The notes: generated from the letters alone by a model not told the origin. Shown: positions 8,992-18,326, counted from the first letter of the stretch. The stretch is DNA of 64,000 nucleotides from Malaciobacter pacificus (GCF_004214795.1 NZ_CP035928.1:1426001-1490000); one strand, 5' to 3'. Translations and numbers: made by a program.

Positions 8992-10092
8992 CTAAAAAAT
9001 ATCAGTAGTCTTTTTTAATTTATCTTTATCAAAGTGGGTATAAATACGAGAAGTATTTATATCTGCATGACCTAAAGATTCTTGAACTAGTATCAAGTCT
9101 TTATTTTTTTGATAAAGTAGGGTAGCAAAAGTATGCCGTAACATATGTGCACCATTTTTTTCTTTTCTAATACCTACACTTAAAAGAATTTTTTCTACAA
9201 TACTACTTATATATGCCTGACTTAAAGGTTTACCTTTTTGATTACAAAAAAGTAGATTATTGTCACAACATTTAACATCTAACCAAGATGATAAATCATT
9301 TTTGATAATGGACTCTTTTATCATTACAACCCTTGGTTTATTTCCTTTCCCGCTAACTTGGATAATATATGCATCATCATCTTTGTTAAAATCTTTTAAA
9401 TCAATATTTATAGCTTCACTAACCCTGATACCTGTATAAAGTATAGTTTTGATTATTAGTCTATTTCTAGCGGCAATTTTTGCGCTAAATGGATAATTAT
9501 TTATACCTTCAATAAACCTTTGTACTTCATCTTTATGCATAAAAGAGGGTAGTTTAGTACCGCTTTTACCTGCTAATCCACCCCAGTTTTTTAATTCAAT
9601 GCCATACCTATAAACGTAAGCATTTTTTTCTTCATTTTGTTTATCAATATAACCAAAAAAAGTAATTAATGCAATTCTATAATTTTTTTTAGTTGCGTCA
9701 GATAATGTACTTGTTTCGGTTGCTAAAAAGTCACTTAGAAGTTCTTCATCGATTTCTTTCATCGAAGAAGCTCCATAATTAGTCATAAAAGTGTATAGTT
9801 TTGATAAGGGTATAAAATAAACATGAATACTATTTATTCCAATATTTCGAACTTCTTTTACAACTGATTTTAAATCCTCAATAGAGTCATAACCTTTAAC
9901 TAACTCTTGTAAAATTTGTGCTAATCGTTCTTTATCATTTACTTGTCTATTAGATAGTGATGTTATTTTATTTCTAATAAATCTTGAAAGCCAAAATAGA
10001 TAAGTTTTGTTAAATGTAGATTCAAAGTCTAGTGGATATTTCAATAAAAAGCCTTTTAAATTTATTTTACTTTTGGAAACTATAATTTCCAA
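8992..10092 (-). CDS. xerH: Tyrosine recombinase XerH
   Basis: XerH resolves chromosome dimers at the dif site in Campylobacterota, which use one recombinase in place of the XerC/XerD pair. The 366-residue protein has an N-terminal SAM-like core-binding domain (about 60-160) and a C-terminal catalytic domain. The active-site set is visible: Arg in TGIRVSEA, HMLRHTFATLLY, LGHADINTS and the nucleophile Tyr in RIYTHF. No phage or integron context is present, which supports a housekeeping role. FtsK, its likely activating partner, is encoded at 26796-29033. In relatives dif often lies near xerH, but I could not fix a dif site here. Confidence 0.87.
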   Translation of the reverse strand: MEIIVSKSKINLKGFLLKYPLDFESTFNKTYLFWLSRFIRNKITSLSNRQVNDKERLAQILQELVKGYDSIEDLKSVVKEVRNIGINSIHVYFIPLSKLYTFMTNYGASSMKEIDEELLSDFLATETSTLSDATKKNYRIALITFFGYIDKQNEEKNAYVYRYGIELKNWGGLAGKSGTKLPSFMHKDEVQRFIEGINNYPFSAKIAARNRLIIKTILYTGIRVSEAINIDLKDFNKDDDAYIIQVSGKGNKPRVVMIKESIIKNDLSSWLDVKCCDNNLLFCNQKGKPLSQAYISSIVEKILLSVGIRKEKNGAHMLRHTFATLLYQKNKDLILVQESLGHADINTSRIYTHFDKDKLKKTTDIF

Positions 10093-10134
10093 ATTATATT
10101 ATATAAAGACTTAAGAAGCTATAGAAAAAAGGAA

Positions 10135-11214
10135 TTATCTCCTTTTCCCTGATGAAAACTCAATTATATATTGCGCAATATCATCTAAATGTACAATATC
10201 TTTAACTGCACCTGCTTTAATAGCTTTCATAGGCATTCCAAATACAACACAACTCTCTTCATTTTGTGCTATAGTATATGCTCCATTGTCATGTAGTTCT
10301 TTCATAGCAATTGTTCCATCATCACCCATTCCTGTCATCATCACAGCCATAGCTGCACTTCCAACACTATTATTTACAGACCTAAATAGAACATCAACAC
10401 TAGGTTTATGCTGGCTTACTTTTGATGTGTCTAATAGTTTTGTTTTATACTCATTTCCACTTTTTTCTATTGTTAAATGCATGTTCCCAGGAGCTAAATA
10501 TGCATGACCTTTTTCTAAAATCATTCCATCTTTTGCTTCTGCGACTATTACATCTGAATTATCGTTTAATCTATGTGCAAATGAATTTGAAAAACCATAA
10601 GGAATGTGTTGAGTAATTAATATTGGAGGTAAATTAGAAGGTAATTTTCTAAATACTTTTAATAAAGATTCAACTCCACCTGTTGATGAACCAATTGCTA
10701 TTAGTTTCATTCCAGGCATAAGAGCTTTTTTCAATGGAATTACTTCATCAGGATGAATTTTATACTCAATTTTAAGATTTTTAGTTGTGTTTTTAGGTTT
10801 ATTTTTTGCTTGAGGTTTTTTTAATGTATATCTTTTTAATAAAAATGTTAAATTTAATAAAGTGTCTTTAATCCTCTCTGCAAATACTGGCATTGGCTCA
10901 CCCGATTCTGGTTTTGGAATAAATCCAACTGCACCATCATCAAAAATGTCATTTCCTCTAACACTTTCACCTGATATAACAACTGCAGGCATAGGATGTA
11001 ATCTCATAAGATTTCTTAAAAATACTACACCATTCATTTTGGGCATATTAATATCAATTGTAACTAAATCTGGTTCATACTCTTTGATTTTTTCTCTAGC
11101 ATCATAGGCATCATATGCTGTAGTAACTACTTCAAATTCATCAATAGAATCAATCATATCTTTAATGATTCTTCTCATAGAAGGAGAATCATCAATAACT
11201 AGAACTGTATACAA
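10135..11214 (-). CDS. cheB: Chemotaxis protein-glutamate methylesterase/deamidase
   Basis: CheB removes methyl groups from chemoreceptors during adaptation. The 359-residue protein is full length: an N-terminal receiver domain (acidic pocket D8/D9, phospho-acceptor D54 in VTIDINMPKMNG, K101) and a C-terminal esterase domain with the triad Ser177 (GSSTGG), His203 (TQHIPYG) and Asp in MTGMGDDG. C. jejuni CheB lacks the receiver, so adaptation here may be under CheA control in the classical way. It is the last gene of the che operon, 26 bp after cheD. Confidence 0.95.
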   Translation of the reverse strand: MYTVLVIDDSPSMRRIIKDMIDSIDEFEVVTTAYDAYDAREKIKEYEPDLVTIDINMPKMNGVVFLRNLMRLHPMPAVVISGESVRGNDIFDDGAVGFIPKPESGEPMPVFAERIKDTLLNLTFLLKRYTLKKPQAKNKPKNTTKNLKIEYKIHPDEVIPLKKALMPGMKLIAIGSSTGGVESLLKVFRKLPSNLPPILITQHIPYGFSNSFAHRLNDNSDVIVAEAKDGMILEKGHAYLAPGNMHLTIEKSGNEYKTKLLDTSKVSQHKPSVDVLFRSVNNSVGSAAMAVMMTGMGDDGTIAMKELHDNGAYTIAQNEESCVVFGMPMKAIKAGAVKDIVHLDDIAQYIIEFSSGKRR

Positions 11215-11240
11215 GTCTAACCACCCTATTTCTTAAAATT

Positions 11241-11915
11241 TTAGAAAAGTTCGATTTCCATTTCAGGTTCACTTTTCTTATCATCAACACCAAATAAATC
11301 AACACCTCCAACGTATTCTTTGATAACTGGTGCTTTTGTAATCTCTTTTTGAAGATCTTTTTCTTCATTAAGAATTTTATTATCTGTTTCAGTTTTTTGC
11401 GTTACTTTTATAAATGTTTCAAAATCATTTGCAAGTAAAATTAGTCTACCATGTTCACCACGTGTATGTTCACTAACTAGTTTAAAGCCTTCTGCCTTAC
11501 AAAAATCTTTTGCAAACTCTACATTTCTTTGACCAATAGAAGAACCTATATTTAGTCGCATAATGTCTGCACCTCCAGATATCTTTGCAACTATATCTGA
11601 TTTATTACATCCAAGTTTATACATCTCATTTAGCATAGCTTCAACTGAATATAAGCCATATTTCATATCATCATTGTTATTGTTAGTTGTTGGTAATAAG
11701 AAATGATTCATTCCTTTAATATGTTTAACCTTATCATAAAACATAATAGCAACACAAGAACCTAAAAGTGTTTTAAATGCAACATGTTCTAAATCACTTC
11801 CAACTGCAAATTCACCGCCTATTACAGTATGAGTATTTAGTCCCTTTGTTTTTTGAGTAAATCTAACTGCAGATGCTTTCTCAATACTTCCATCTTTATG
11901 ACCAATAACTATCAA
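11241..11915 (-). CDS. cheD: Chemoreceptor glutamine deamidase CheD, with C-terminal extension
   Basis: CheD deamidates glutamines in chemoreceptors and in some species also interacts with CheC. The core (about residues 30-165) shows LGSCVAIMFYD with catalytic Cys54, and GMNHFLLP with catalytic His71. At 224 residues it is about 60 longer than a typical CheD. The extra tail is acidic and contains GGVDLFGVDDKK and a terminal EMEIELF, resembling the FG-x-x-DD motifs in the CheA linker of the same operon. It overlaps cheR by four bases. No cheC is seen in the window. Confidence 0.9.
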   Translation of the reverse strand: MIVIGHKDGSIEKASAVRFTQKTKGLNTHTVIGGEFAVGSDLEHVAFKTLLGSCVAIMFYDKVKHIKGMNHFLLPTTNNNNDDMKYGLYSVEAMLNEMYKLGCNKSDIVAKISGGADIMRLNIGSSIGQRNVEFAKDFCKAEGFKLVSEHTRGEHGRLILLANDFETFIKVTQKTETDNKILNEEKDLQKEITKAPVIKEYVGGVDLFGVDDKKSEPEMEIELF

Positions 11916-12754
11916 ACGATTTCCTTTTCTTTAATAAAGATATTTTGACCAATTCTTTTTACATAGTTGATTAAATCTTGAGGGTTCTCAGAGTGTCCTA
12001 AATATAATGTACCACCAATTTTCAAATGTTTAAATAGCTTTTTTAATATTGCATTTTGATCTTCTGTTGAAAAATAGATTAAAACATTTCTACAAAATAT
12101 TACATCAAATTGATTCTTTTGAAAAGGATAAGAAGGATTATTTAAGTTCATTACTTGAAAAGAAATCATCCTTTTTAAGTTATCATTAGCTTTTATTAAA
12201 ATATCTTCACCAGCTAAATTTTTTTCTATTCTTCTTTTAAAATATTTTTGTGGTTTTATCCACTCTGGGAACTCTTTTGAAGATTTTGAATATCTATAGA
12301 TGCCATTTGCTGCATATTGTAAAACATTAGTATCAATGTCTGTAGCAATAATAGTGGCATTAAATCTTGAATTAAGATCTTCTCTTACTTTTTCAACTGT
12401 CATTGCCATTGAGTAAGGTTCTTCTCCTGTTGAAGATGCTGAACAATACATATTGATTGTTTGATTATTTTTTGCAAATTCAGGTAAAACTCTATCTCTT
12501 AAATCTATAAAATGGAAATCTTCCCTAAAGAAATGAGTTTTATTTGTGGTAAATGAGTTTATGAATTCAGTTACATATTGGCCATTTTCGATAAGTTTTA
12601 GAAGCTCTTCGATTTCCCCTGAGTATTTACAATTTCTTTTTAGTTTTTCAATTCTATTTGAAATCATAATGTCTTTATTCTCAGTTAAGGTAATACCTGT
12701 GTGAGAATAAAGAAGTTTTTTTATTTTATCATGAATTTCTTTTACATTTTTCAT
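11912..12754 (-). CDS. cheR: Chemotaxis protein methyltransferase CheR
   Basis: CheR transfers methyl groups from SAM to receptor glutamates. The 280-residue protein has the helical N-terminal domain and the SAM-binding fold with MYCSASSTGEEPYSMAM and FDVIFCRNVLIYF, both standard CheR blocks. The C-terminus has no receptor-pentapeptide TPR extension. It overlaps cheD by four bases and starts five bases after the cheA stop, so it is tightly coupled in the operon. Confidence 0.95.
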   Translation of the reverse strand: MKNVKEIHDKIKKLLYSHTGITLTENKDIMISNRIEKLKRNCKYSGEIEELLKLIENGQYVTEFINSFTTNKTHFFREDFHFIDLRDRVLPEFAKNNQTINMYCSASSTGEEPYSMAMTVEKVREDLNSRFNATIIATDIDTNVLQYAANGIYRYSKSSKEFPEWIKPQKYFKRRIEKNLAGEDILIKANDNLKRMISFQVMNLNNPSYPFQKNQFDVIFCRNVLIYFSTEDQNAILKKLFKHLKIGGTLYLGHSENPQDLINYVKRIGQNIFIKEKEIV

Positions 12755-12759
12755 ATGTT

Positions 12760-14853
12760 TTAAGATACTTTTCTGTGTTCATTCATATCTTTTTCAATTT
12801 TTATTTGAGCATTGATAATTCCAACTACATCTAAAATTAATCCAATACTACCATCTCCTCTTACCGTTGCAGCACCTATTCCTTCAACACTTCTAAAGTT
12901 TTTATCAAGTGGTTTTACAACAACTTGGTGTTGATTTAGGAATTCATCAATAGATAATGCAACTTTTGTATTACCTGATTTAACTACAATTAACATACCA
13001 TCTTCAAGTTTTTCAAAACTTTTTTCTAATCCAAATAGTTGGTGTAATCTAACAACAGGAATAAACTCTTCTCTTAGCATTAGTAAGTCTTGAGTTCCAT
13101 CTCCAATTTTTTTAATCATATCAGAGGTTGGTTGAAGTGACTCTACAATTGAACTTAAAGGTAAAATATATTTGTGAGTACCAACTCTAATATCTAAACC
13201 ATCTAAAATAGCAAGTGTAAGAGGTAACATAATTGTAATTGTAGTACCCTCACCTAATTTAGTATCAAGTTTAATAGCACCACCTAATTTATGAATATTT
13301 GTTTTAACAACATCCATTCCTACACCACGTCCAGAAATATCAGTAATCTGATCTGCAGTTGAAACCCCTGCTCCAAAGATTAGTTCAGCTTTTTCATTAA
13401 GACTCATAGTGTTATATTGATTTTCATCAATTTGTCCTTGGTCTAGTGCTTTTAATGCAACTTTCTCTGCATCAATACCTTTTCCATCATCATCAATTGT
13501 AATAATCATTTGACCATTTGCTTGTTCTGCAGATATAGAGATCGAACCAACTTCTGGTTTTCCTGTTTGTTCTCTTTCAGCAGGTGTTTCTAAACCATGG
13601 TCTAAAGAGTTTCTAATAATATGCATTAAAGGATCTGTTAATCCTTCAATCATAGCTTTATCAATTTCAACACCATCTCCATAGTGTTTAAATTCTACTT
13701 TTTTACCAAGTTTTTTAGAAATATCTCTTACAACTTTAGGGAATTTAGAATAAATAGATTCCATTGGTACCATTCTAATACTCATAATTGAATCTTGCAT
13801 ATCTCTAATATGTCTTTCAAGTAATTCAAGTCTCTCTAAAACTGAGTTTCTAGTTTTTGTTTCTTCAATAGTTGAACTAAATTGAGTTAACATTGCATTT
13901 GTAATTACTAAGTCACCTACATTGTTCATTAATAAATCAATTTTATCAAGATTAACTCTAATATTGTTACTCGCAGATGCTTTTTTAACACTATCTTCTT
14001 TTGTTGGCCTTGCTGCCCTTTTCTCAGAATTTGCTACAGGTTTTTTAACTTCTTGACTAGAAGCTTCTTCTTTTACTTTAGCAGTCTGTTTTATTGATTC
14101 TTCTTTAGCTGGTTTATCTTCAATTTCCATAACTGACTCAGGTGAAATAGAAGGCATATCATCAAAGAATCCAAAGTTTTCATCTTCTGTATGCTCAATA
14201 TTTTTTACATCTTCAGTATTTTTAGAAATTTCTTCTAAATCATCATCATAAAAACCATAAGGTTTTTGTTCATCTTCTAAATCATCATCTGCAAATATTC
14301 CATACGCTTTAGTAGTTGATTCTTTTTGTTCTTCTAAATCATCATCAAAGAACCCAAAATTGTCATTAATCTCTTCTTCAACCTCTTCTACTGCTTCTTT
14401 TGTAACTGCAGAGTCTTTAACAACAGGTACTTCTTCTTTTTTTAAAGGAGTTTCTCCACTAGAATAAGCTCTAATATCTTTTAATAAGTCACTTGTCATT
14501 TCTTCAAAAGTTTCTCTAGTAAGCTCTTCAGCAACTTCTAGATTAAGAATCTCTTTCATTACATCTAAACCATCAATCAATGTTTCTACCATTTCTGGAA
14601 TGAATTCAATTTGGTGGTTTCTTAATTTATCCATTAAGTTTTCTACATCATGGGTAAATTCCGCGAATAAAGCCAATTCAACAGATGCTCCACTACCTTT
14701 TAGGGTATGAACATCTCTAAACAATTGACCCATTTCTTCATCAGTTAGTGTCCCATTGTTTTCAGCTTCTAATAGTACATTATCTGCTGATTCAAAAAGC
14801 TCTTCAGCTTCTTCAAGAAACATTTCTCTATATTTAGAAATATCAAATGACAT
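12760..14853 (-). CDS. cheA: Chemotaxis histidine kinase CheA
   Basis: CheA couples chemoreceptors to CheY and CheB by phosphotransfer. The 697-residue order is: HPt domain with phospho-acceptor His49 in VHTLKGSG; a long acidic linker (about 135-295) in place of a recognisable P2 domain; dimerisation helices (about 296-360); ATPase domain with HIIRNSLDHGLE (N box), DDDGKGID (G1), GRGVGMDVVK and GEGTTITIMLPLT; and a CheW-like domain to about 690. There is no C-terminal receiver, unlike the CheAY of Campylobacter and Helicobacter. The linker carries four FG-x-x-DD-type repeats, listed separately. It starts 10 bases after cheY. Confidence 0.95.
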   Translation of the reverse strand: MSFDISKYREMFLEEAEELFESADNVLLEAENNGTLTDEEMGQLFRDVHTLKGSGASVELALFAEFTHDVENLMDKLRNHQIEFIPEMVETLIDGLDVMKEILNLEVAEELTRETFEEMTSDLLKDIRAYSSGETPLKKEEVPVVKDSAVTKEAVEEVEEEINDNFGFFDDDLEEQKESTTKAYGIFADDDLEDEQKPYGFYDDDLEEISKNTEDVKNIEHTEDENFGFFDDMPSISPESVMEIEDKPAKEESIKQTAKVKEEASSQEVKKPVANSEKRAARPTKEDSVKKASASNNIRVNLDKIDLLMNNVGDLVITNAMLTQFSSTIEETKTRNSVLERLELLERHIRDMQDSIMSIRMVPMESIYSKFPKVVRDISKKLGKKVEFKHYGDGVEIDKAMIEGLTDPLMHIIRNSLDHGLETPAEREQTGKPEVGSISISAEQANGQMIITIDDDGKGIDAEKVALKALDQGQIDENQYNTMSLNEKAELIFGAGVSTADQITDISGRGVGMDVVKTNIHKLGGAIKLDTKLGEGTTITIMLPLTLAILDGLDIRVGTHKYILPLSSIVESLQPTSDMIKKIGDGTQDLLMLREEFIPVVRLHQLFGLEKSFEKLEDGMLIVVKSGNTKVALSIDEFLNQHQVVVKPLDKNFRSVEGIGAATVRGDGSIGLILDVVGIINAQIKIEKDMNEHRKVS
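14158..14358 (-). repeat. Four FG-x-x-DD(D)LE repeats in the CheA linker
   Basis: Residues about 166-232 of CheA contain four copies of a short aromatic-acidic motif: FGFFDDDLEE, YGIFADDDLED, YGFYDDDLEE and FGFFDD. They are separated by variable charged spacers in a region otherwise low in complexity. The copies are seen directly. A docking role (for CheY or CheB, replacing P2) is my inference. A related FGVDD sequence is in the CheD tail. Confidence 0.75.
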
Positions 14854-14862
14854 GATAACTCC

Positions 14863-15231
14863 TTATCTGCTTAAAACAATATTTACAGCTTTTAATAACT
14901 GATCTGGAACAAATGGTTTTACAATCCATCCAGTAGCTCCTGCTGCTTTTCCTTTAGCTTTCATTTCATCACTTCTTTCAGTTGTTAATACTAAAATAGG
15001 TTTTTTAGAATATTGAGGCACTTTTCTAAGTTCTCCAATAAGTGTTAAACCATCCATATTTGGCATGTTAACATCTGTGATAATTAAATCAAAATCATTA
15101 GCTTTTGCTTTAGCCAAACCATCAACACCATCAATAGCTTCAGTTACATCTGAGTAACCTCCTTCATTTAGTGCATAGTTAAGCATATCTCTTAGCATTG
15201 TAGAATCATCTACGATTAAAAGCTTAGCCAT
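14863..15231 (-). CDS. cheY: Chemotaxis response regulator CheY
   Basis: This single-domain receiver carries the signal from CheA to the flagellar switch. The 122-residue protein has the acidic pair in IVDDS, phospho-acceptor Asp in LIITDVNMPNMDG, TTERS (conserved Thr) and the Lys in IVKPF. It heads the che operon, with GGGG/AAGG-type Shine-Dalgarno sequence just upstream. A TAAAAT box about 30-40 bp upstream of the start is a plausible -10 element. A CheV-like role is excluded because no CheW domain is attached. Confidence 0.92.
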   Translation of the reverse strand: MAKLLIVDDSTMLRDMLNYALNEGGYSDVTEAIDGVDGLAKAKANDFDLIITDVNMPNMDGLTLIGELRKVPQYSKKPILVLTTERSDEMKAKGKAAGATGWIVKPFVPDQLLKAVNIVLSR

Positions 15232-15477
15232 TTTAGAACCCCTTAAGTTTTGTTAAAAAATTATTTTAACCATACTAACGTAACATATATTAATTTAATA
15301 TTAGAAGATATGGTAAATACATTATAAAATCAGTAAAATTATTAATTTTATTTAAAGTTTTGAATTATAGCTATTTTATTGCTATTAATCTTGACAATAT
15401 ATGATAACATAAAGTTGTTTTAATTTATTTAGAAAGAAAGATAATACTTAAATAGTTTATTGATATTTTAGATTTAC
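15232..15477. other. AT-rich intergenic region between cheY and pnp
   Basis: This roughly 250-bp stretch has no convincing gene. On the minus strand near cheY it holds a TAAAAT element likely to serve the che operon. On the plus strand, TTGACA near 15393 resembles a -35 box but no well-spaced -10 follows. I see no stable RNA structure except the hairpin next to pnp. Confidence 0.5.
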
Positions 15478-15493
15478 AACTCCAAAAGGAGTT
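15478..15493 (-). terminator. Hairpin after pnp
   Basis: A perfect 6-bp stem AACTCC / GGAGTT with a 4-nt loop lies 7 bp after the pnp stop codon. The following U-tract is poor on the minus strand (GTAAATCT), so it may be an RNA-end stabiliser as much as a terminator. Confidence 0.4.
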
Positions 15494-15499
15494 ATAAAA

Positions 15500-17674
15500 T
15501 TAGTTTGCCGCTGATAGTTCTATTCTATCTTTTTTTACTTTAAGAACTTTTATTTGAATCTCTTGACCAACTGATAAAACATCAGCTACATTATTTACTC
15601 TTTGTTTTGAGATTTTAGAAATATGTAGTAATCCCTCTCCACCTTTTGGTAGCGAGATAAATGCACCAAAATCAACAATTCTTTCAACTTTTCCTGTTAA
15701 TTCTTCTTCTAATTCATAAAGTTTTTCAAAATTTATTTCTTTTGATTCTTTTCTTGAAGTTGCATTATTTGAAATAGTTTTAATATGTTCACAAGCATCT
15801 AAAACATTTTGTTTATTTTCTCCACTTACTTTTACATTTCCACTATTTCTATCTAGGTCAATTGATACTGAGAATTTTTCAATTATTTCTTTTATTGTTG
15901 CTCCTGCTTTTCCAATAACAACCATTACTTTTCCTGGATCAATAGCAAATTGTTCAACTAATGGTAAAGCTTCACTTGGAACTATTTCACTTGCAGCTTC
16001 TTCCATTAAGCCTAAAATATGATCTCTTCCCTCTTTTGCTTGAAGTAAAGCTTCTTTTAATACTGATAACTCTATACCACCAAGTTTAATGTCCATTTGA
16101 AGAGCAGTAATACCATTTTTAGTACCAGCTACTTTAAAATCCATATCTCCATCATGGTCTTCTAATCCCATAATATCTGTTAAAACTGAGTAGTTATCAC
16201 CTTCAACAACCATACCCATAGCAACACCAGCAACTAGATTTGAAACAGGCACACCAGCAGCTTTAAGAGCTAAAGAACCACCACAAACAGTTGCCATAGA
16301 AGAAGAACCATTTGATTCTAAGATTTCAGATACTAATCTTACTGTTTCAGTATAATCATCATCAATAGTAGCTTCAAGTGCTTTTTTAGCTAAGTTACCA
16401 TGACCTAATTCTCTTCTACCAACTCCAAACATTGGTTTTGCTTCACCTACAGAAAATCCTGGGAAATTATAATGAACCATAAAGTTCTCAACAGAAGTCG
16501 ATTTTTCAGTTAATGTTTCATACATTTGACCATCTTTTGGACCAGCAATTGTACCAATTACTAAAGCTTGAGTTTCACCTCTTGTAAATAGACAAGAAGA
16601 GTGAGTTGAAGGTAAAATGTTAGTTTCTATTGAAATAGGTCTTACATCTTTTAAACCTCTTCCATCTGCTCTAACTTTTTCATTTACAATCATAGCTCTA
16701 ACTAATTCTCTTTTTACAATAGAAACAGCTTCATAAATTGTCGAGAATTCAATTTCATTTGAAGAACAATAATCATTTGCAGCAATTACTTTTGCTACAT
16801 CTTTAAGTTCTGTTGCTCTTTCACTTTTTGCAAGTTTTTTAATTGCATTTTTAATTTCTTCACTAAAATTATCTCTAACATAGTTTATAACAGATTCTTC
16901 AATAGTAAATTGAACTAATTCTACATTAGCCATCTTTTTTGAAGCTTCTGCAAAACCTTTTTCATATGTCTCATTTGCTTCTTTTAAAGCTTCTTGTGCA
17001 ACAGAAATTGCTTCAACTAAACTATCTTCATTCATTTCATTAGCATTATGGATTTTTGTGAATGCTTCAATATCAACTTCAACTAATTCACTACTTGAAA
17101 TAGTTTTCATTTCAATCATTAATAATTCATCTTTAGAACCTGCTACATATAAATCTAATGAAGATCCTTCTAATTGTTCTTCACTTGGATTAATTATATA
17201 CTCTCCATCAATTTTCCCAACTCTAACACCACATACAGATTTTTTAATTGGTAAATTTGAAGTATATAGTGCAGCATTTGCAGCGTTTAGGGCCAAAGTT
17301 TGTAAGTCAACATCTTTATCAGCACTTAAAACCATAACAGTAATTGTTGTTGGATAAACATATCCTTTTGGAAATAGTGGTCTTAAACTTCTATCTATTA
17401 CTCTTGAAGTTAATGTTTCAAAATCACTAGGTTTCCCTTCTCTTTTTATAAATCCACCTGGCAATTTAGCTGCTGCGTATGTTTTTTCTATATATTGAAC
17501 AGTTAAGGGTGTAAAATCCTCTTCTACTGGATTATCAAATTCACTAACAACTGTAGCTAAAACTACTGCATTTCCTAATTTTGCTAATACTGATCCATTA
17601 GCTTGTTTGGCTACTTTACCAAACTCATATATTTCTTGTTTATTATTTAACTCAAATTCACAAACTGTTGACAT
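15500..17674 (-). CDS. pnp: Polynucleotide phosphorylase
   Basis: PNPase degrades RNA 3' to 5' using phosphate and can also add tails. The 724-residue length and domain order are standard: two RNase PH-like domains (about 1-210 and 320-545) joined by a helical linker, a KH domain (about 570-630, VVIGKAGATIKEI) and a C-terminal S1 domain (about 650-720, GKVERIVDFGAFI, GLLHISKIS). Catalytic-side motifs FTRGETQALV and DIMGLEDHDGDMDFKVAG are intact. The start overlaps the end of the phosphoribosyltransferase gene by 17 bases. Confidence 0.96.
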   Translation of the reverse strand: MSTVCEFELNNKQEIYEFGKVAKQANGSVLAKLGNAVVLATVVSEFDNPVEEDFTPLTVQYIEKTYAAAKLPGGFIKREGKPSDFETLTSRVIDRSLRPLFPKGYVYPTTITVMVLSADKDVDLQTLALNAANAALYTSNLPIKKSVCGVRVGKIDGEYIINPSEEQLEGSSLDLYVAGSKDELLMIEMKTISSSELVEVDIEAFTKIHNANEMNEDSLVEAISVAQEALKEANETYEKGFAEASKKMANVELVQFTIEESVINYVRDNFSEEIKNAIKKLAKSERATELKDVAKVIAANDYCSSNEIEFSTIYEAVSIVKRELVRAMIVNEKVRADGRGLKDVRPISIETNILPSTHSSCLFTRGETQALVIGTIAGPKDGQMYETLTEKSTSVENFMVHYNFPGFSVGEAKPMFGVGRRELGHGNLAKKALEATIDDDYTETVRLVSEILESNGSSSMATVCGGSLALKAAGVPVSNLVAGVAMGMVVEGDNYSVLTDIMGLEDHDGDMDFKVAGTKNGITALQMDIKLGGIELSVLKEALLQAKEGRDHILGLMEEAASEIVPSEALPLVEQFAIDPGKVMVVIGKAGATIKEIIEKFSVSIDLDRNSGNVKVSGENKQNVLDACEHIKTISNNATSRKESKEINFEKLYELEEELTGKVERIVDFGAFISLPKGGEGLLHISKISKQRVNNVADVLSVGQEIQIKVLKVKKDRIELSAAN

Positions 17675-18326
17675 TATTTTCCTTTTTTAAATTTTCTAAA
17701 TCTTCAAAACTTACTTCTTTAAGTGAGTCGTAATAAAAATCAATTGAAATAAAATGATCTAAATTTTTTATAAAATATAAATCATCTGCAATTGATTCAA
17801 TTGTTGGGATACTTGCTGTTGGAAGTATTGGTGTTGCTACTGAAATAGATTTTGCTTTAAGATTAATAGCAGTTTTTATACAAGCCATCATTGTAAGGCC
17901 AGTATTTATACCTTCATCTACAATTAAAACATTTTTATTTTCAAATTTTTCAATTTTATTTCCATGTCTAAATCTATTAACTTCATTTTGTAATATCTCT
18001 TCATAAACTTTATTAGATTTATCATATATTTTATCTAAACTAATATCAAATGATTTGATTAATTCTTCATGAATCAATACTTCTTCATGTTCTGTTACAA
18101 CAGCAATTTCACATTCATCATTATTTGGAGCAGTGATTTTTGCTGAAAACATGATATCATACTTAGAATTTAATTCATCTGCAATAATTTTTGCAATCTC
18201 ATAACCACCATAAGAACTTGCAATTACAGTCCAATCTTCTAGTTTCATACTATCAATTGGAAGTATATCTAATAATCTAAATGCAGCAACTTCTCTATTT
18301 TTAAAATAAATTTTATCTGGACTCAC
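17658..18326 (-). CDS. Phosphoribosyltransferase-like protein
   Basis: The 222-residue product has the type I phosphoribosyltransferase PRPP loop NVLIVDEGINTGLTMMA (about residues 130-146) and an N-terminal ASSYGGYEIA segment. The substrate base cannot be told from sequence; related stand-alone proteins are annotated only as phosphoribosyltransferase domain proteins. Translation begins at GTG overlapping the lptD TAG stop, and the gene end overlaps pnp by 17 bases. The order pnp, this gene, lptD, RDD, purD matches what I recall for Helicobacter. Confidence 0.8.
   Translation of the reverse strand: MSPDKIYFKNREVAAFRLLDILPIDSMKLEDWTVIASSYGGYEIAKIIADELNSKYDIMFSAKITAPNNDECEIAVVTEHEEVLIHEELIKSFDISLDKIYDKSNKVYEEILQNEVNRFRHGNKIEKFENKNVLIVDEGINTGLTMMACIKTAINLKAKSISVATPILPTASIPTIESIADDLYFIKNLDHFISIDFYYDSLKEVSFEDLENLKKENNVNSL

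Noticed and set aside
10286-11107. Plus-strand reading frames opposite cheB
   Set aside because: They are shadows of the cheB codons; no ribosome binding site or family resemblance.
15390-15420. Plus-strand promoter (TTGACA) giving an antisense RNA to pnp
   Set aside because: No -10 element at the right spacing and no structure downstream.
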